Assembly: GCF_019417665.1 (NCBI RefSeq)
Contig: NZ_DXUU01000079.1
Coordinates: forward strand, 1 to 7,851
Direction of reading: 5' to 3'
DNA: 7,851 nucleotides
Origin: Ruminococcus sp.
Lineage (GTDB): Bacteria; Bacillota; Clostridia; Oscillospirales; Ruminococcaceae
A model generated the notes under the pieces. That model was not told where the DNA came from, ran no database searches, and was given only the letters and a program-made list of their open reading frames with translations. Made by a program: the position numbers and the translations under genes. Shown in pieces: positions 5,905 to 7,851 of the stretch (positions are counted from its first letter, which is position 1; every line of letters begins with the position of its first letter).

Positions 5905-7494
5905 CAACACCAGCATCTCTCTCGTATCATAAACAGATTCATCAGAAACACATCCACAGCGAATTGCACGGTCAAGAGCCATGATCATGGCAACCGCACC
6001 GTCAATCTTCTCTGTGGATTTTTCTTTATCCGGCTTGATATTTCCGGCAGGGTCACGTCTGATGAAAATATTATCCATCATCCACCGAAGAACAGGGTGA
6101 CCATTGTGGGCAAGGGTCTGTTCCAGAGTCAGTTTCATCAATTCCTTGGTAGGCGGTGACATATCTTTGTAACCCTGACCGAACTGAACCATTGTAAACC
6201 CAAGTCCCTCCAGATTCTGTGACATCTGCACTGCACCCCAGCGGTCAAATGCAATCTCTTTGATATGAAATTTTTGCCCCAGTTCATCGATGAAGTTTTC
6301 GATAAAACCGTAGTGAACCACATTGCCCTCAGTGGTTTTCAGATAGCCTTGCCGTTCCCATACATCATATGGAACGTGATCACGTCTTACTCTGAGGGGC
6401 AGTGTTTCTTCCGGCAGCCAGAAGTAGGGAAGAATATAATAATGCTCGTCATCATCTGTTGGAGGAAATACCAAAACAAAAGCTGTAATATCCGTAGTGG
6501 AAGATAGGTCGAGTCCACCGTAGCAGATACGACCTGCAAGCATCTCTTTATCAAAAGTGACCTTGCATTTGTCCCATTTTTCCATCGGCATCCAACGCAC
6601 CGCCTGTTTTACCCATTGATTCAAACGCAGTTGTCGAAAAGCATTTTCTTCACCGGGAGTTTCCTTTGCAGAATTACACGCAGCCACCACCTTATCCATG
6701 CCGATGGTCTTATCCAGACTTGGATTTGCCTTTTTCCAAACCTTCGGGTCAGTCCAATCTTCCGATTCATCTGCACCATAAATAACCGGATAGAAAGTCG
6801 GATCATGCTTTCTGCCTTCCAGAATATCCTTTGCCTTTTGATGTACCTCATAGCAGATGCTGTTAGTATCCGTTCCGGCTGTGGTAATCAAGAAATACAA
6901 AGGCTGCATTCTCGCATCACCTGAACCTTTGGTCATAACATCAAACAGCTTCCGATTGGGTTGTGTGTGAAGTTCATCAAACACGACCCCGTGGATGTTG
7001 AAGCCGTGCTTGGAATAGGCTTCCGCCGAAAGCACCTGATAGAAACTGTTGGTCGGGATGTACACGATACGCTTTTGTGAGGTCAGAATTTTCACTCGCT
7101 TGGAAAGGGCAGGGCACATTCGCACCATATCGGCAGCCACATCAAATACAATGGCAGCCTGTTGACGGTCGGCAGCACAACCGTAAACTTCGGCTCTTTC
7201 CTCTCCGTCACCACAGGTGAGAAGTAAAGCAACAGCGGCAGCAAGTTCTGACTTACCATTTTTCTTCGGAATTTCAATGTAGGCAGTGTTGAATTGCCGA
7301 TAACCATTCGGTTTCAGAACCCCAAACAAGTCACGGATTATCTGTTCCTGCCAGTCCAGCAGTTCAAATTTCTTCCCTGCCCATGTACCTTTGGTGTGGC
7401 TAAGGCATTCGATAAAGGAAACAGCGTAGTCTGCCGCTTTTTTATTGTACTTGGAATCTTCCGCCATAAAGCGTGTCGGTTTGAATCGAGCCAT
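5902..7494 (-). CDS. terL: Terminase large subunit (packaging ATPase and nuclease)
   Basis: This 530-residue protein is the DNA packaging motor that cuts concatemers and pumps DNA through the portal. The N-terminal ATPase has a Walker A-like loop IPKKNGKSEL (75-84), the Walker B strand GVVFDELH (169-176, Asp173/Glu174), and LITTAGT (202-208) as the likely coupling segment. The C-terminal RNase H-like nuclease shows acidic residues in CYGGLDLSSTTD (Asp329), EIAFDRWG (Asp417) and KIDGAVAMIMALDRA (Asp498). The frame is open to a GTG at 7503, but GGGAGGTG at 7501-7508 is placed correctly for the ATG at 7494. The C-terminus (SVYDTREMLVL) looks normal, so the adjacent PLD insertion did not truncate it. 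Relatives place portal next; here an opposite-strand gene intervenes. The leader upstream has its own promoter and a terminator. Confidence 0.97.
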   Translation of the reverse strand: MARFKPTRFMAEDSKYNKKAADYAVSFIECLSHTKGTWAGKKFELLDWQEQIIRDLFGVLKPNGYRQFNTAYIEIPKKNGKSELAAAVALLLTCGDGEERAEVYGCAADRQQAAIVFDVAADMVRMCPALSKRVKILTSQKRIVYIPTNSFYQVLSAEAYSKHGFNIHGVVFDELHTQPNRKLFDVMTKGSGDARMQPLYFLITTAGTDTNSICYEVHQKAKDILEGRKHDPTFYPVIYGADESEDWTDPKVWKKANPSLDKTIGMDKVVAACNSAKETPGEENAFRQLRLNQWVKQAVRWMPMEKWDKCKVTFDKEMLAGRICYGGLDLSSTTDITAFVLVFPPTDDDEHYYILPYFWLPEETLPLRVRRDHVPYDVWERQGYLKTTEGNVVHYGFIENFIDELGQKFHIKEIAFDRWGAVQMSQNLEGLGFTMVQFGQGYKDMSPPTKELMKLTLEQTLAHNGHPVLRWMMDNIFIRRDPAGNIKPDKEKSTEKIDGAVAMIMALDRAIRCGCVSDESVYDTREMLVL

Positions 7495-7549
7495 TGTATT
7501 CACCTCCCATGTAACAAAAAAGACCTGCCGAAAAGCAAGTCTGCATCAT
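7442..7549 (-). CDS. Possible 35-codon leader frame through the terminase attenuator
   Basis: A short frame starts at tandem ATG codons (7549 and 7546), reads MMQTCFSAGLFCYMGGEYNG and onward through the terminator stem, and ends with TAA 53 bases inside terminase in another frame. A ribosome translating it would cover the terminator hairpin and could allow read-through. The only upstream purine tract is GGGGG at 7561-7565, eleven bases away, which is a poor Shine-Dalgarno. Translation is unproven, and the frame may simply be the coding image of a hairpin. Confidence 0.2.
   Translation of the reverse strand: MMQTCFSAGLFCYMGGEYNGSIQTDTLYGGRFQVQ
7516..7542 (-). terminator. Intrinsic terminator in the terminase leader
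   Basis: Read on the minus strand, AGACTTGC (7542-7535), a six-base loop and GCAGGTCT (7528-7521) make an eight-base stem with one G-U pair, followed by a run of T (7520-7516). The T run ends only eight bases before the terminase Shine-Dalgarno (7508-7501). A terminator here would stop transcripts arriving from the upstream gene and also those from the leader promoter. It may therefore act as an attenuator, or as a boundary that a phage late factor must override. Confidence 0.75.
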
Positions 7550-7607
7550 TGATTTTTATGCCCCCAGTGGGCTGTTTTATAATTGAGATTCTATTCCCAT
7601 TGTAACC

Positions 7608-7636
7608 ATATTATCATACAAAAGCAAGGATAGCAA
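7608..7636 (-). promoter_or_regulatory. Promoter upstream of terminase
   Basis: On the minus strand TTGCTA (7636-7631) and TAATAT (7613-7608) are separated by 17 bases, and TGA immediately before the -10 box gives an extended -10 element. Transcription would start around 7601, leaving a leader of about 107 bases that contains the terminator described separately. It fits a vegetative-type promoter feeding the packaging and head operon. Confidence 0.6.
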
Positions 7637-7681
7637 GCGGCGAAACAGACAGAAAAATCAGAGAAATTTCGCTGTTTTCTT

Positions 7682-7694
7682 GTGTAGGATACAC
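7682..7694. repeat. 13-base palindrome upstream of the terminase promoter
   Basis: GTGTAGGATACAC consists of two perfect 5-base arms around a 3-base centre. It lies about 46 bases upstream of the -35 box of the terminase promoter, a distance at which an activator could bind. No second copy was noticed. Chance is a real alternative. Confidence 0.35.
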
Positions 7695-7719
7695 CAATAG
7701 AAATTTTTTCGGTACGACC

Positions 7720-7747
7720 GCCAGAGCCTTTCGGCTCCGGCTTTTTT
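7720..7747 (+). terminator. Intrinsic terminator on the plus strand
   Basis: GCCAGAGCC (7720-7728), loop TTTC, and GGCTCCGGC (7733-7741) form a GC-rich stem of eight pairs with one A-C mismatch, followed by six T residues (7742-7747). This is a strong rho-independent terminator for plus-strand transcription, although no plus-strand gene lies directly before it. On the minus strand the same hairpin has a stable GAAA tetraloop but no following T run, so it would act as an RNA stem rather than a terminator. It lies 19 bases beyond the stop codon of the minus-strand gene at the window edge. Confidence 0.75.
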
Positions 7748-7766
7748 GTGTGGAATTTTGTTTGGT

Positions 7767-7851
7767 TTAGTTGTACTGCTTCAGCAGAATTGCCAAGGCG
7801 GTTTCAGTTTCCGCATCCGCCGGCGGTACATCCAAGCCACGGTCAAAGTTG
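7767..7851 (-). CDS. C-terminal end of an unidentified gene (runs off the right edge)
   Basis: A minus-strand frame enters at the window edge and ends with TAA at 7769-7767. About 27 codons are visible: the stretch NFDRGLDVPPADAE, then a short helix ending ETALAILLKQYN. The absence of stops, codon use like the phage genes, and the position before terminase make it a likely real phage gene. By synteny it could be small terminase, an HNH endonuclease or a DNA methyltransferase. The visible tail matches none that I can name. Confidence 0.55.
   Translation of the reverse strand, partial: NFDRGLDVPPADAETETALAILLKQYN

Noticed and set aside
7549..7583. Plus-strand TTGATT and TATAAT as a promoter for a small RNA
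   Set aside because: The spacer is 23 bases and there is no extended -10, so it is a poor sigma-A promoter despite the perfect TATAAT.
1..7851. tRNA genes, CRISPR arrays, retroelement or diversity-generating cassettes
   Set aside because: No cloverleaf, spaced repeat array, reverse transcriptase motif or variable/template repeat pair was seen on either strand.

Overview
This window is part of a prophage, or an integrated tailed phage, of a low-to-mid GC Firmicute. A gut clostridial host of the Ruminococcus type is my inference from protein style and base composition, not a demonstrated identity. Apart from one gene, the window is a packaging and head-tail module of an HK97-fold siphovirus on the minus strand. 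Read in transcription order, from high to low coordinates, it holds: the C-terminal end of an unidentified gene (7767 to the window edge), a 270-base leader with promoter and terminator-like signals, large terminase, portal, ClpP-like head maturation protease, HK97-type major capsid protein, gp6-like head-tail connector, SPP1 gp16-like head-closure protein, HK97 gp10-like protein, a tail-terminator-like protein, and the start of a phi13-type major tail protein that runs off the left edge. The later genes are tightly packed (1 to 14 base overlaps or short gaps) and almost all have clear Shine-Dalgarno sequences. These decide several starts that differ from the longest reading frame.

The exception lies between terminase and portal, where these phages normally have nothing. 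A single plus-strand gene (5117-5893) encodes a 258-residue phospholipase D superfamily protein with one complete HKD motif, closest in motif layout to the small dimeric nuclease Nuc. It has its own promoter with an extended -10 element, a short palindrome at the predicted transcription start, and clearly lower GC (30-35% in sampled lines against 43-57% in the phage genes). Its stop codon and the terminase stop codon form the two arms of one 14-base inverted repeat. It looks like an independently expressed cargo gene (moron) inserted without damage to either neighbour. A defence, superinfection-exclusion or nuclease role is possible but is inference only.

The stretch in front of terminase is the second place of interest. 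A minus-strand promoter is followed by an intrinsic terminator ending eight bases before the terminase ribosome binding site, and a 35-codon frame runs through that terminator. A strong plus-strand terminator (7720-7747) has no obvious plus-strand gene before it. It is the first convincing terminator downstream of the PLD gene, so PLD transcription could run antisense through all of terminase. Together the genes would make terminase motor, portal, capsid with protease, and the connector and tail-joining proteins. Small terminase, tape measure, tail tip, lysis and lysogeny genes lie outside the window or were not recognised.
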